The position numbers and the translations under genes are program-made. A stretch of DNA of 64,000 nucleotides from Prostheceraeus crozeri (taxonomy: Eukaryota > Platyhelminthes > Polycladida > Euryleptidae): the NCBI GenBank assembly GCA_907163375.1, contig CAJQUW010012890.1, forward strand, positions 1-64,000, given 5' to 3'. This document shows, one piece after another, positions 48,675 through 59,700 of the stretch. Under the pieces are notes generated by a model, which made no database searches, had not been told where the DNA came from, and saw only the letters and a program-made list of their open reading frames with translations. How positions within the stretch are numbered: the stretch's first letter is position 1; the number at the start of each line of letters is the position of its first letter.

Positions 48675-49784
48675 CATTTTTTGGAATGTTCTTATAGCAA
48701 ATTCACGACATTTTCTGAACATTTTTAGAATGTTTTTTGTTGGGAATTCACGTAAGTGTTGTGTAAGATAATATCAGAGAGAAATTTGAGACATTTTATT
48801 AAAATTTTACCAAATAATTTGCTATTTGTTAAAAATTGGCTAATCATCAGCTATGTTAGATAAATATTTGATAAATTTTTAGTAGAAGTTTTAGTAAAAT
48901 GTTGTCAAGTATTTGCTAAATATTTAACAAAAGCATCTGGTGTGTTCGTCCCGGGTTGCCGCCACGAAATAATGGCCCACGCAGCCTTAACCAACTTCTT
49001 GTACTTGCAAGTACAGCTAGAAGCAATGATATACGAGTACATATCCTTGATAAATAACTCAAATCATGCATTGCGATCTTTTCAAAAATTGAAACATCTG
49101 AATTCTATGGATACGAGAACTCAGACCCTGATAAGTGGGGTCCCACACGATGTGGCTGACAAGAGTAGGGAATAAGTTGAGATGTGTAGAGGAAGAAATA
49201 GAATAAAACTCGCCTCTAGCATTGCACATACTGCTCTTCCTGTCCCAGCAATGAAGCAGTGAGCGGACATCATAGAATTTATCCCTTCATTAAGCTAATA
49301 CAAAAGGTGAACCCCTACTCCAAGGGTTAGCCATTGTTATACGACATATCGTTCTACAAGGGCTCGCGTTGCAGGGCTTTGGGACTGGGAGCTATTCTTG
49401 TTGACAATTTCAACAAAGCAACCATATAAGGCTTGTGATGAAAAACAACTTCTGAGAAGATAAAAAGATTGAAACAGAAAGAGAGTGAAATTGAATTTTC
49501 TCTTCCGTTGGGCGCAGTTGCGCAGAAGGCCGCACTGTTTCCCCTCAAAATTTCCAACAGTGAATTGTGCACAATTGTCTGAATCCTTCAAAGCTGAAGG
49601 AATCGGGGTGATCGCAGCATTTCGAAGGAGTTCACAACAGTCAACCAAGCTTATATATAGCTGTTACCCCTTGTGCACTGAAACAGAAATTCTGATGCCG
49701 TCTGCAATCCTAAGAAATTTCGAAGATATTATTTCCTATATTTAGTTTTATCTAAAATCGTCTATGAAAATCAGTTGGAAAACA
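48675..49784. other. unassigned noncoding DNA
   Basis: No gene recognised. The overlapping opposite-strand frames at 49337-49745 lack domains. Confidence 0.5.
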
Positions 49785-50135
49785 ATATCATCATCATCAT
49801 CAGCCTTTTCTATTCCACTGTTGGACAAAAGCGTCAGTATGCTTCTTCCATTCTTTTCGATCTTGAGCTTATTTCTTCCATGTTGGCTGTCCACAAAACC
49901 TGTCGATGTCGTCTCTCCATCTCGTTAATGGCCTGCCTCTGCTTCTTTTTCCATAACGTGGGGTCCGATCTGTCAATCTGATGGTCTATCTATTGTCTTG
50001 CATTCTTGCGACATGTTCCGCCCATCTCCATTTGGTTTCTTTTGCTTTTTCCACCACGTCCTGATTCTTGTCTGCGCTCTAATCCATTCATTGGTCATCT
50101 TGTCCCACTTGCTGATTCCGATCATACAACGACAT
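49785..50135 (-). pseudogene. RTE-like LINE, 3' end of the reverse-transcriptase ORF
   Basis: The minus strand reads KETKWRWAEHVARMQDNR, then LTDRTPRYGKRSRGRPLTRW, RDDIDRFCG, and finally RKEWKKHTDAFVQQW. This is the conserved tail of RTE-like non-LTR retrotransposons (KW.WAGHVARM...GRP..RW.DDI...FVQQW). It contains two in-frame stops. The sequence ends with a (TGA)n tract (about 49787-49801), a tail typical of RTE elements. The copy is 5'-truncated at about 50135. Confidence 0.9.
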
Positions 50136-50139
50136 GTAT

Positions 50140-51497
50140 ACAACATCATGCAAACAATATGAGATGGCTATATTTTCTCTTCTGACTGACGCCGAGTCGA
50201 TGCGCAATCTATTTACTGTCATGAACAAACCAAAATCAGATCTGACTGCATTATGAAACGAATAAGTCGAATTGTGACAGACGTGTAGTGCTTTCGTGTA
50301 GTCTACATTCTCTTATGATATATCCACATGCATGATTATAGCATGCTGTGGCCTATGGTAAAAGAACGTTTGATTTTTACAGCAAACATTTCATTCGATT
50401 AATCGATCTCCTCAAATATTTATCGCGGACAGCCCTGGTTAGCACTTTTGCTAAAATATAGCTCCGACTTTATAATACGTCAGCATATTTCAAAATGCTT
50501 TTTTGTATGGTCATGTATCTTGTATCTAGGCATGAAGCCAACTCGTCGAAGTTAAATGACCCAAACATGTTAGACAAGTGGCTTTTGTAGGAAATGCTTT
50601 TATTTGAATGAAAAATACTTGAAGTACATGTAGGTTTACATTAAGGTGGCACGTAAATTATATAGACACGTGCAGTGTGCAACCTTTGAAGTCAACGATG
50701 GGAAAAGCGGTCAAATATCGCCTGTCGTGCTAATTTACGATATTTCTATTATAAGTGTTTTTGTTTGATTAAGCTGCACATCTGGATCTAATGCGCGATG
50801 GTAAAACACGAGAATTAAAAAAAGCAGACAAAATTCGCACAGATCAATATTTTAATTCCCTGATTTTGTTACTGTTATAATTACTTTTTGTGCTGCCTGA
50901 TTCAGAGACATAAAATCTTCCGGATCAATATCTTTGTTTCCTGATTTTCTCACTATTCTAATATTATCTCCCAGCTCAATATCTCAATCATTTCATTTTG
51001 TTACTCTTGCCTGTGCTACTTGTTAAAACACGGTTTTCAAGCCATAGTTCCCAAAGAATAATTCAAAATTAAGTAATGCATGTATTGTTACATTTCTTGA
51101 CTATCGTCGGTTCGCTGAAGCTCTATTAGTGTGATTGTACTTAAAACTGTTTACTACTGGTTGCCTACATATTTTAAAGAACTATTGGAACGTATATAGG
51201 CCGCATGTTGGCTACAGTACCAACTCAAATTACAGATCCAATGTGATTACATTTTAGATTTTGTTAAATAAGCTGTTGTTGCTACTCAGTACACTGCTAA
51301 GCAAAATGGTCCGTATTGAAGGTACGAAAGGGTTAGTATACATTGGTCCGGAGAGTTACTATTTCGGGACCATTTTGTCCGTATTATTTGGGGTCCATTT
51401 TAAAAATCCAAAGGGATACATATATACAGTCACCAATGGGATAAAATGATAAAAAAATTCATGGGTCGGTAAAACGGTCCTACTATTTTCTACATGC
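50140..51497. other. unassigned noncoding DNA
   Basis: No gene or repeat recognised. Confidence 0.5.
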
Positions 51498-51505
51498 CTT
51501 CAAAT

Positions 51506-52243
51506 CAGGGATGCGCAGTCGGAGTAGGAGTCCTATCAAATGATAGGACTCCGGACTCCGGCCTATAACTAGAACCGAAATATAATGCAAGCAAATTATT
51601 TATCCTCGTGCAGAGCTGTCACTGTCTTGATGTCAACTTTCTCCGTCAACAAAAAGCATAGAGACAGCAGTGCATGCAAAGCTTGTAATAGTTGAGGGAA
51701 TGAACTGTGATATTTAAAAAAGGATTGTCTTTTCATTCGGTGATTTAGTAGAGAAGACAAGCCTCCCTAGCCTCGATCACACCTACGCACCAAAGGTCAC
51801 ATCAGAGACAAAAATGAAATGCTAGTTTGTTTGAGAACATTACCTCTTACCCTCACGTTAATCGTGTGTGATGGCTCCTGCAAAGCGCATATTAAAATCG
51901 AAAGCGTATTCATATTTTTTGGAGAAGGATGTGGGATTTTTCTGCATGGTAGAGACTGGAGAAAAACTGTGTGAAGGACACATCAACAAGATGGGAGAAG
52001 CCGAGTCGCATGCATTCAACTGAAAGCGACATTTGATAAACTTTCATCGAAAATGATTGATAACTGATACAGCAATTATCACTAAAAATAGGTTCAACTA
52101 AGCCTATAATGATCTATGATGTAGGTCACCAGGTAATTTTTCAAAAATTGGGGTTTGTATACTTGCCACCCGGAATCGGAGTTGGAGTCCTATCAACCCC
52201 CGGAGTCGGAGTCCTATCAAAATGATAGGACTCCGCATCCCTG
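51506..52243 (+). mobile_element. hAT element with BED-finger exon, copy B, complete ends
   Basis: Left end CAGGGATGCGCAGTCGG, right end the reverse complement of CAGGGATGCGGAGTCC, with additional GGAGTCCTATCA words inside both termini. The perfect 8-bp duplication CTTCAAAT lies at 51498-51505 and 52244-52251. TIR sequence, 8-bp duplication and a BED-finger remnant together identify a hAT element. It is only 738 bp and lacks a catalytic domain. Copy A at 25257 is its sister. Confidence 0.93.
51871..52056 (+). pseudogene. BED-type zinc finger remnant (hAT transposase N-terminus), copy B
   Basis: From ATG 51871 the frame stays open for 50 codons: MAPAKRILKSKAYSYFLEKD, then FFCMVETGEKLCEGHINKM. 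After one stop the closing KRHLINFH appears. Compared with copy A the early stop is absent, but the stop before KRHL and the lost second Cys of the finger remain. No DDE catalytic region follows. Confidence 0.65.
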
Positions 52244-52346
52244 CTTCAAATATCTACCCGTACCGCACTAACCCCATTCTTCACTTTCCACCACTTTGCC
52301 AAGAGGGCAATTTGTCTTACAATTCCTCGGTTGATTTGTCAATATA

Positions 52347-53760
52347 CTGTATCCGCAAAAAGTATAGAGCGCTCACCCCATAATTGGTGAAATTTGCACT
52401 CCGTGTAATCTTCCCTCTTCACATAGTCGACTGATAAGTTGAATGTCACTACGCATATTTTGGCTATTCGTCTTATCTCAAACAATCACGTGACATCGAA
52501 CAAGTCAGTCTCGTTCGTTCTTAAATTACCATAGATAGCGAATTTGAATTTTCATCTCGTTACCTTAAATTGTCAGTTTCATGAGTCATTGTGTATCTGC
52601 TGCTCTGTTTCAGTCGTGTTATCTGTATGGCTCCAACTAAACTCAGTGTTGAAGAAAAGGCCAGAATTTTGGCATGGAAGTACGAAAACGTGTCAACGAA
52701 GGAGATTGCGAAGCGAACAGGACGTGGCGAGAGCACCATCAGACGCCTGATAGCGTCTGCTCGTGGTCTTCCTTTGAACGTTGTACCGCCGCGAAAGTCA
52801 GCCTCTGGGAGGCCAAGAAAGACATCTTCGGTCACAGATATACTTCTGCGTCGTGAAGTATTGAAGAATCCGAATACTACTGCTGGAGAATTGAAGAAAA
52901 TCCATCCTCAGCTTCTTCACAACGTTTCTGAACGGACTATACATCATCGTCTTCAGAAAGAACTTGGTCTGCCTACGTTTCGTCCAGCGCATAAACCACT
53001 CCTCACACGGGCAATGGTAAAGAAACTTCTATCTTTTGCTCGTAAGTACAGGCACTGGACTGTCACACAATGGCGGAAGGTGCTCTTCAGCGATGAAAGC
53101 ACCTTCCTGTGCTTCAGATCGCGGCCAGGAGGGAGGATCAGGCGTCCACAGAAATCGAACCGCTTCGCTCCGCAATATACTGCAAAGACAGTGAAACACT
53201 CAGACAAGGTAATGGTTTGGGGTGGTTTTTCTGGTGTTGGTGGGCGCGGAGGCTTATATTTCCTGCCCAAGAATTCCACCATGAACGCTGATCGATACAT
53301 CGGTGTACTGAATGATCACATGTTGAGTTTCTTTGACATTCACGGGTGCAGCACCTTTATGCATGACAGCGCACCCTGTCACAAAGCCAAGGTGACCAAT
53401 TGGCTGAGTGACCGTGACATTCAAGTGCTGGATTGGCCAGGCAATTCTGCGGATTTAAATCCGATTGAAAATTGTTGGAATTATATGAAAGATCGCCTTG
53501 CATCAGTCGACACGTCATCAGTTCCGCGACTGATTCATGAAATCAAGAAGCTGTGGTGTTTTGACATGGAGAAGGATTACTTCGAAAAACTGGCCGATTC
53601 AATGCCTAAACGCCTGGAGATGGTCATCTGAAAGGACAGATGACAAAGTATTGATTGTGATAATAGAATACGAATTGTGTTCAAGGTTTTGTTTTCATTA
53701 CTCATATTCTTAATATTGGGGTTTTAGGAGTCGTGCGCTCTATACTTTTTGCAGATACTG
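52347..53760 (+). mobile_element. Tc1 element, complete, 1414 bp
   Basis: The left end CTGTATCCGCAAAAAG and right end CAGTATCTGCAAAAAG (reverse complement) form TIRs of about 26 bp that continue as TATAGAGCGC, with two mismatches. TA flanks both ends (52345-52346, 53761-53762). It encloses one uninterrupted transposase. It sits about 100 bp from the hAT copy B. Confidence 0.94.
52627..53631 (+). CDS. Tc1-family transposase, about 334 aa
   Basis: Cut-and-paste transposase. The start at ATG 52627 (MAPTKLSVEEKARIL) fits the family better than the open frame upstream. Residues about 5-45 form the first HTH (KARILAWKYENVSTKEIAK). ASGRPRKTSS is the GRPR AT-hook-like linker, and the second HTH runs to HRLQKELGL. 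Catalytic residues are the Asp of VLFSDESTF, the Asp of FMHDSAPCHKAKV and the Glu of NSADLNPIENCW. Direct counting gives 33 residues between the last two, one fewer than the usual 34 of Tc1 (DD34E). The missing residue lies just after CHKAK. The frame is intact to the stop at 53629-53631. Confidence 0.94.
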   Translation: MAPTKLSVEEKARILAWKYENVSTKEIAKRTGRGESTIRRLIASARGLPLNVVPPRKSASGRPRKTSSVTDILLRREVLKNPNTTAGELKKIHPQLLHNVSERTIHHRLQKELGLPTFRPAHKPLLTRAMVKKLLSFARKYRHWTVTQWRKVLFSDESTFLCFRSRPGGRIRRPQKSNRFAPQYTAKTVKHSDKVMVWGGFSGVGGRGGLYFLPKNSTMNADRYIGVLNDHMLSFFDIHGCSTFMHDSAPCHKAKVTNWLSDRDIQVLDWPGNSADLNPIENCWNYMKDRLASVDTSSVPRLIHEIKKLWCFDMEKDYFEKLADSMPKRLEMVI

Positions 53761-53764
53761 TATA

Positions 53765-55119
53765 TAAAATACTTTGCAAAAATGTTTGCAACTAAAATTG
53801 CTGATGAAAATAATAACTGCTCATTTTTTCAAGAGATTTTCTAATTCTTATAATCATTTGACAATTATGTCTTCTATCCATAATAAAATGAGCCTTAGAT
53901 GACTTTGTCATTTCAATTTTCAAAGAATCTATTTTGTCACGTGTGAAATGTGCTCACAACACCACTTATAAGTTCAACGAACCCGGTTTCTTTTGTACCT
54001 AAAATACGTATCCATCCAGAATACGCGGAGTTGCAATTGCTACTTCGCATCTTCATTTGTGCCATTTAAATAAGGACCTTATCCAGGTTTTATATAGACG
54101 TGCATCTTTCTAGCAATTTTTCTTTGCACTTCTCTATACATGATTAGTTGTTTTCCTGTCAAATCTGGATAAATTATTTACAAAGAATTTTATGCAATTC
54201 AGAAAGTGTGTCTGACAAATTTCTGACCCTTGCTATATGGATCTTTTCATACCCTTAATCCGAACCTTTTTCCTAAAAGTACATAGGCCTATCACATGTG
54301 AGATGTTCAATTTTCTGAAATCATGTAATTGATGACTAATCATAACAGCAATACAGAAGCAAAAACAGTGCTCGTTCCGGTAGATATTCAAGACTTTATT
54401 TTGCTTTAAGATACCGTACTTCTTTTATCTCGTTAATGTTATCAAATTATATATCAATCAACACGCGTGACATTTTATTCAGTAATTTTCACGGGAGTCC
54501 CAATACAATAACTCAACCTGGTCCACTCTTCAAACCTTGATTTCAGCATTAAAAGCTCTTTTTACATAGTGATAATGGTTAAATTAACAATTTGCGTCAA
54601 TGAACGGTTTCAGTTTCAGTAGCTTTTTGATTTGTATCATATTCATGGCTTCAGGTGATATGTGGTTGTTTGACATGATACATTGAGTTGACAATCTTAG
54701 TAAAAAGAAGCTCAAATCGCCACTTAAGTGTCTTAAATTGATACAATGACTTCCGGTCTGCTTAAAAAATGTTTGACTAGACCTTTCCTGAAGAGCACTT
54801 ATCTCGAAGCTGCTGAAGATGCAGCGGAGGACCAACCTAATTTGGCAATTTTCACCAGCTTTCTTTTGTTGAATGAATAAATTCTTTTCCATGGGAATAC
54901 AATTAATTTTTACAGACAAAACACTCATTTTAATGCAATATTTTGCTTCATGTGAAAAACAAAAACAGCGATCGCACCCACTCTCCCTGTACACAAGTAT
55001 TAATCTAATACCGCGTTCACTGGATGATGCAGCGATGAATGGTCCCACCTTGTGTATAGTCTGTCACATTACAAACAGGACTACAATTCTCTATAGAATT
55101 GATTTAGTCTATCTACATA
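53765..55119. other. unassigned noncoding DNA
   Basis: No recognised gene apart from the open frame listed at 54584-55048. Confidence 0.5.
54584..55048 (-). CDS. uncharacterised open frame, 154 aa
   Basis: This is the longest open frame in the window outside transposases and the CACTA remnant. It starts MGPFIAASSSERG and ends KLKPFIDANC. It is Ser/Cys/Ile rich with no motif, signal peptide or membrane segment that I recognise. Splice signals were not convincing. It may be a chance frame. Confidence 0.2.
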   Translation of the reverse strand: MGPFIAASSSERGIRLILVYRESGCDRCFCFSHEAKYCIKMSVLSVKINCIPMEKNLFIQQKKAGENCQIRLVLRCIFSSFEISALQERSSQTFFKQTGSHCINLRHLSGDLSFFLLRLSTQCIMSNNHISPEAMNMIQIKKLLKLKPFIDANC

Positions 55120-55127
55120 GATGTAAG

Positions 55128-56831
55128 CATAGAGTAGGTATATTAGGTAGAGTAGCAGCAGAGCATTTATTAAATCCCCAATGAGTATACAGCTTCGATT
55201 TCATGAAATGAACATGAGTCGAGACCAGGCATCACCTGTGAGATATACAAATTTTCACACTTTGGCAGAAATATACACGAATTTGACTGATCATATGATA
55301 GCAACACAGAATAAAGAATAGTATTCGACAAATCCTCTATGTCATGACCACTTGGAGTTGGAGAGGTAATATAGTTTGTCAAATTAGTAATTCGATGGAT
55401 TGCCATTACCAAAAGCTCAGATTTATTATAATAATATTATTTTCTTCTGCGTGATCACATCACAAACTATACTTGCCACTGAAAGAACAAAGAATCATAA
55501 TCAGGGAACCTGATCATTATTAACTTTAAAAGATGTAAATAGGTCCACATTGCTATTGCTTCTCAGATTCAAGAAATGACGCCAACTGTGAATCATGAAT
55601 TCACGCCGCTGAAAATTGAATTGAAAACATGACATAGCCAAGAAGCTCTCAACTTTTCCATGAAGACTTGCAGGAGCTTGCATTATAATGTGGTTCATGA
55701 AGTTTCCTAGATCATCAGCTCAATTTCCGCTTAATTGAGAGCAAATATTCATTCCATTTGATATCCAACTTGTCTCATACTACTTATAAAGGGGCTTTAT
55801 GTCGGTAGTATATAAATTTGCAAAAATTTAGTTTTTTAATAGCTGCTCTTTTTGGACCACGGGAACGCAATCTCCGTAAACAACTGAATATTTTCATATC
55901 AAAAATTTTAATGTATACAGTCACTTTTTTGAGTCGACACCATAGAGTGGTAACTCCGCATTTATTAAATCCCCAATGTGTATACACATTCGATTTTATT
56001 AAATGAACTCGAGGAGGATACAGCTGGTAATTGTCACCAAATGTTAGATATGCAAATTTTTGTAGTTTTGAAGAAATTACTACAGAATTTACTGACCATG
56101 ATAGTATAATGCAGAAGGAAATGATATTATTTTGCAGATAGTACGTGTCATGACAGGCTTGGAGAGGCAATGTCTGTTACATTAGCAACTCGATGACCTG
56201 CTATTTATACTTTCATGCTCAGCCTCAAAAGTATTTTCTTAATCGTGATCATATCACAGGCAACCTACCACTGGCAGAGAAAAATTACATGATCAAAGAC
56301 AATGATTTCAATTCACTTTGAAAGATGTAAATGGATCCACATCACTATTCAGATTCAAGAAATGAAACATGGATCTAGTGAATCATAAAATCATGCCGGT
56401 GAAAATTGAAATAAAACATGAAATTTCAGCCAAGAAAGCACGAATATTGTCGCGACTTTTTCATGAAGACTTCCATTATAATACGGATCATGAAATTTCC
56501 TCGATAATCAGCTTAATTTCCGCTTAGTTAGGAGTTAGGATGCCTGTTAGCAATTTAAATAATCATTCCTTATTATTATTATTACAATTATGTACAACTT
56601 GCTTCATACTACTAATATGGGGCGTCATCTCAGTAGTGCATAAATTGGCAAAATTTTGACTTTTTTAAAAACTGTTCAAATAAGTTTTTTGACCACAGGA
56701 ACGTGTTCTCCGCAAAAAACTGAATCTTTTGATATAAAAATTTTCACTGTATGCAGATACTTTCTGAGTCAACACTACCTATATATCCCAAATCTATGGT
56801 CGACACTTTACCTATATATACTTACTCTGTG
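55128..56831 (+). mobile_element. head-to-tail dimer of the 836-bp MITE inside one TSD pair
   Basis: The outer left end is CATAGAGTAGGTATATTAGG and the outer right end reads TACTTACTCTGTG. GATGTAAG is present on both outer sides (55120-55127 and 56832-56839). Inside are two copies of the family in the same orientation, about 55128-55940 and 55941-56831. At the junction GAGTCGACAC joins directly to CATAGAGTGG, so the first copy has lost most of its right terminus. The far right end is itself duplicated (56765-56798 and 56799-56831, two 33-bp terminus-like blocks). Minus-strand frames here (for example 55784-56170) are chance frames within the repeat. Confidence 0.9.
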
Positions 56832-56839
56832 GATGTAAG

Positions 56840-57658
56840 TCGATCGTAAATGCCCCATTTCTGTTTATGTCTATGATGAATCTTGAAATAGTTGATGAGA
56901 GAATCTTTATGACAATTTTGGTTTGATGAAAATGAATCAACGTTGGCAAACAAGTTATCGGAGATCTTTTGTTGAAAGAATTATTGATCTTCGTAGTTGA
57001 GCGCCTGAGACTTCGTTAGAATTTTCTATCTTGGGATTTGCATCTCTTTGCAGTAGATCAAATCAGTGCTAAAGGCAGTCTTTATTGTCAATTCTGGAAC
57101 GGAAAACTAACGAACTGCATAAATAACATAACATAAATCATGATTTGAAGAAATACACTTACTGACTCGAAAAGTCATATGAATGAAAATTCTGTTTATT
57201 CATGATAAACTTGGAATTGAAAGAAACTATCTCTCAGAGAGTGAAAGAATGATGTTTTAGTGAGCCGATGGCAAATAAAATATGAAGGAACATCTGTTTC
57301 ATCTTTTTCAAAAATGAATATAAAACACGATTGAAGTGCTATTTTTAGTTTGATGAATCGGGAATCTGTTTTTCCGACTTTTTTGTACTGACAGTATTTT
57401 GCGTACTGATGCACTCAATCGCTTTGACAAAGATCCCACAGTGCGCTGCAATTGAAGTACGCTGCATTGTACATAACAAGCTTGCGAGATCGTTCACGTG
57501 TCAGTGCAATTTGAGGTACGCAATTTGGAATGTTGCCATTTGTGGTCAGTTCCTATATGTGCTTGACAAAGGACAAAGTGCTAAAGCGTTCATGAAAGCA
57601 GGGATAATTTGATTAAACTTTTCAAACCTACATAGTGTTCCCTTTCATTAATCTTCCA
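56840..57658. other. unassigned noncoding DNA
   Basis: No gene or repeat recognised. Confidence 0.5.
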
Positions 57659-58141
57659 CAATTGAGAATACAAAGTGTTGACCTCAAAACTCGATCTGCA
57701 ACTGAGAATACAAAGCACTGACGCCGAAACTCGTTCAGCAATTCAGGATGCAAAGCGTTGACGTCGCAATTTGTTCTACAATTGAGAATACAAAGCGATG
57801 ACGTCGCAACTCGTTCAGTAATTCAGGATGCAAAGCGCTAGCGTTACAACTTGTTCTACAATTGAGAATTCAAAACGCCAACGTCGCAACTCGTTCTGCA
57901 ATTGAAAATACAAAGCGCTGACATCACAACTCGTTCAGCAATTCAGGATGCAAAGTGTTGACGTCGCAACTTTCTCTACAACTGAGAATTCAAAGCACTG
58001 ACGTCGCAAGTCGTTCAACAATCCAGGATGAAAAGCGCTGACGTCGCAACTTGTTCCGCATTTCAGGATGCAAATCGTTGACGTCGCAGCTCGTTCTGCA
58101 ATTGAGAATACAAGACGCTGACCTCGCAACTCGCTCATATG
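57659..58141 (+). repeat. 40-bp minisatellite, 12 units plus a partial
   Basis: Twelve consecutive 40-bp units begin at 57659, 57699, 57739 and so on to 58099, with a three-base insertion after the last and a partial unit beyond. Units fall into two types near their start, TTGAGAATAC and TTCAGGATGC, in the order A A B A B A A B A B B A. The second half of each unit is a variant of GCGCTGACGTCGCAACTCG. GACGTC, a CRE-like core, recurs in most units. Both strands carry short chance frames. Confidence 0.95.
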
Positions 58142-58159
58142 CAATTCAGAAAGCATCAG

Positions 58160-58655
58160 CGTATTTCAATGGCTTTATTTTCATTAATTGCTTCCAATAC
58201 AAGAAAGCTAAATTAGCTCTAATATTTCAATTCTCTTTCTGTTAGAATTATTTCAGCTTCAATTCTATTTTTACCGCAACCTTGCCAAGAACTAAGCCTG
58301 ATGTGCTAAATATTATACAATAATAATTTTCAATCGGCTTGTCGTCAAAATGATTTAGCCCGCACTATGAATATCACAGTCCAACTGCACTATTTTTTAG
58401 GCCTACAGAATTTTCAACTCCTAGCACAGCCATGAACTTTGAACGAAGCTTGGAATTATTCAGTGAGAAAATAATGAGTTGCATAGATTTTAATTAATCT
58501 TTCTTTGGTGCTTCAAAAATACATGAATTACAGGTGTTTGGGGTCTTTTATTAAGGACCCCACCATTTATTCATTTGTAGTATATACGTAGGCTAGTGAG
58601 AATGTTAAGAAATCCTCAGATATTTAATTATTTTAAGACAATATGTAAATGGATT
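58160..58655. other. unassigned noncoding DNA
   Basis: No gene recognised. A small hairpin GGGGTCTTTTATTAAGGACCCC lies near 58540-58562 (arms GGGGTC / GACCCC). Confidence 0.5.
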
Positions 58656-58699
58656 AAAAGTGATGATAATTACGTACACACTGGACGCGAAAGAAGTCA

Positions 58700-59135
58700 C
58701 AACATTTTTTATTTTTAGTCAAATTTTGGTTTCAAAATGGGCCTGCATTTACGAACAAGAAAAGAATCATCTTTTCAAGAATATTGTAGAGGATGCATAT
58801 ATATTCACCAAAGTATTTGCGCGCTACTGCAGAAGCCGTAATATATTCCCTGGAAGCCCATCAGTAGAGGAAATAGAAGCATTTATCGGTCTTCACTTCA
58901 TTGCTGGTGCACATAAAATCGGTCATCGCAATATATAAAATTGTGGTCAGAATTCGATGGTCATCCAATTTTCCGACCTACGATGAGCTTTGAACGATTT
59001 AAATTTTTGAAAGCAGTTTCACGATTTGATTGAGCTTCGTTGAAATAAGGACGATGCGCACTAGCTCCTGTTCGAACTGTTATCGATCTTTTTAATGAGA
59101 ATGTGCGTGACCGGCAATTCATGATATTGCCGGGT
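58700..59135 (+). pseudogene. piggyBac-type transposase, N-terminal part, frameshifted
   Basis: The plus-strand frame reads SPSVEEIEAFIGLHFIAGAH (the piggyBac VEE..AFIG...GI.K block). After a frame change it reads LWSEFDGHPIFRPTMSFERF and FLKAVSRFD, stop, then LAPVRTVIDLFNENVRD and RQFMILPGF. The order matches the region leading to the first catalytic Asp of the piggyBac DDE domain. The catalytic core and C-terminus are missing, and no TTAA-flanked termini were located. Confidence 0.85.
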
Positions 59136-59139
59136 TTTA

Positions 59140-59700
59140 ATTTTTAGTAAAATTATTTTAATTAACCGGCATTTTACCGGGTAAAATACTAAAAGAGGAA
59201 ATATAAATGTACAAGCAGCTAAAATGCAAGGATTAGTGATGCAAATGATCAAAAGGGAAAATTACAATAATATGGATATGGTTTGTTTTATTGGTCATTA
59301 TTCATAGCCGAAATTCTGTGAAGAAATCTCTGCAAGGAATTTGAAGGAATAGGCTTTAGTTTTGTGAAAATGTTCTCCTGCATTTTATTCTTTGGTTTAT
59401 TAGCTGACAGCCGTACGGACACCCTACATTTTTCACATTTTTGTCAGTTAATACTAGTCAGCATGTCTTGTGAAAATGCCAAAAATCTTGCAGTGACATA
59501 TCTTACACATCTGCCGCAATATCTTCTAAGAAACTAAGATCTTGCAGTGCAAGATTTCTTTATTTTTTTCAAATAAAGTAAGATTAACGGGAAGATCGAC
59601 AAGATCTATCGCAAGATTTGCGATCGTTTTCGTGAGATTGATCGCAGAACCGTTGTTACCGTTTTTAGCTACACCCTCATGCTCTGTTATGCTCACTACA
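59140..59700. other. unassigned noncoding DNA
   Basis: It starts with a small mirrored segment (CCGGGTTTTAAT ... TTAACCGGCATTTTACCGGG, about 59133-59182). Otherwise nothing recognised. Confidence 0.45.

Noticed and set aside
55784..56170. 128-codon minus-strand open frame
   Set aside because: It lies entirely within the MITE dimer and is not kept open in the other copies of the family.
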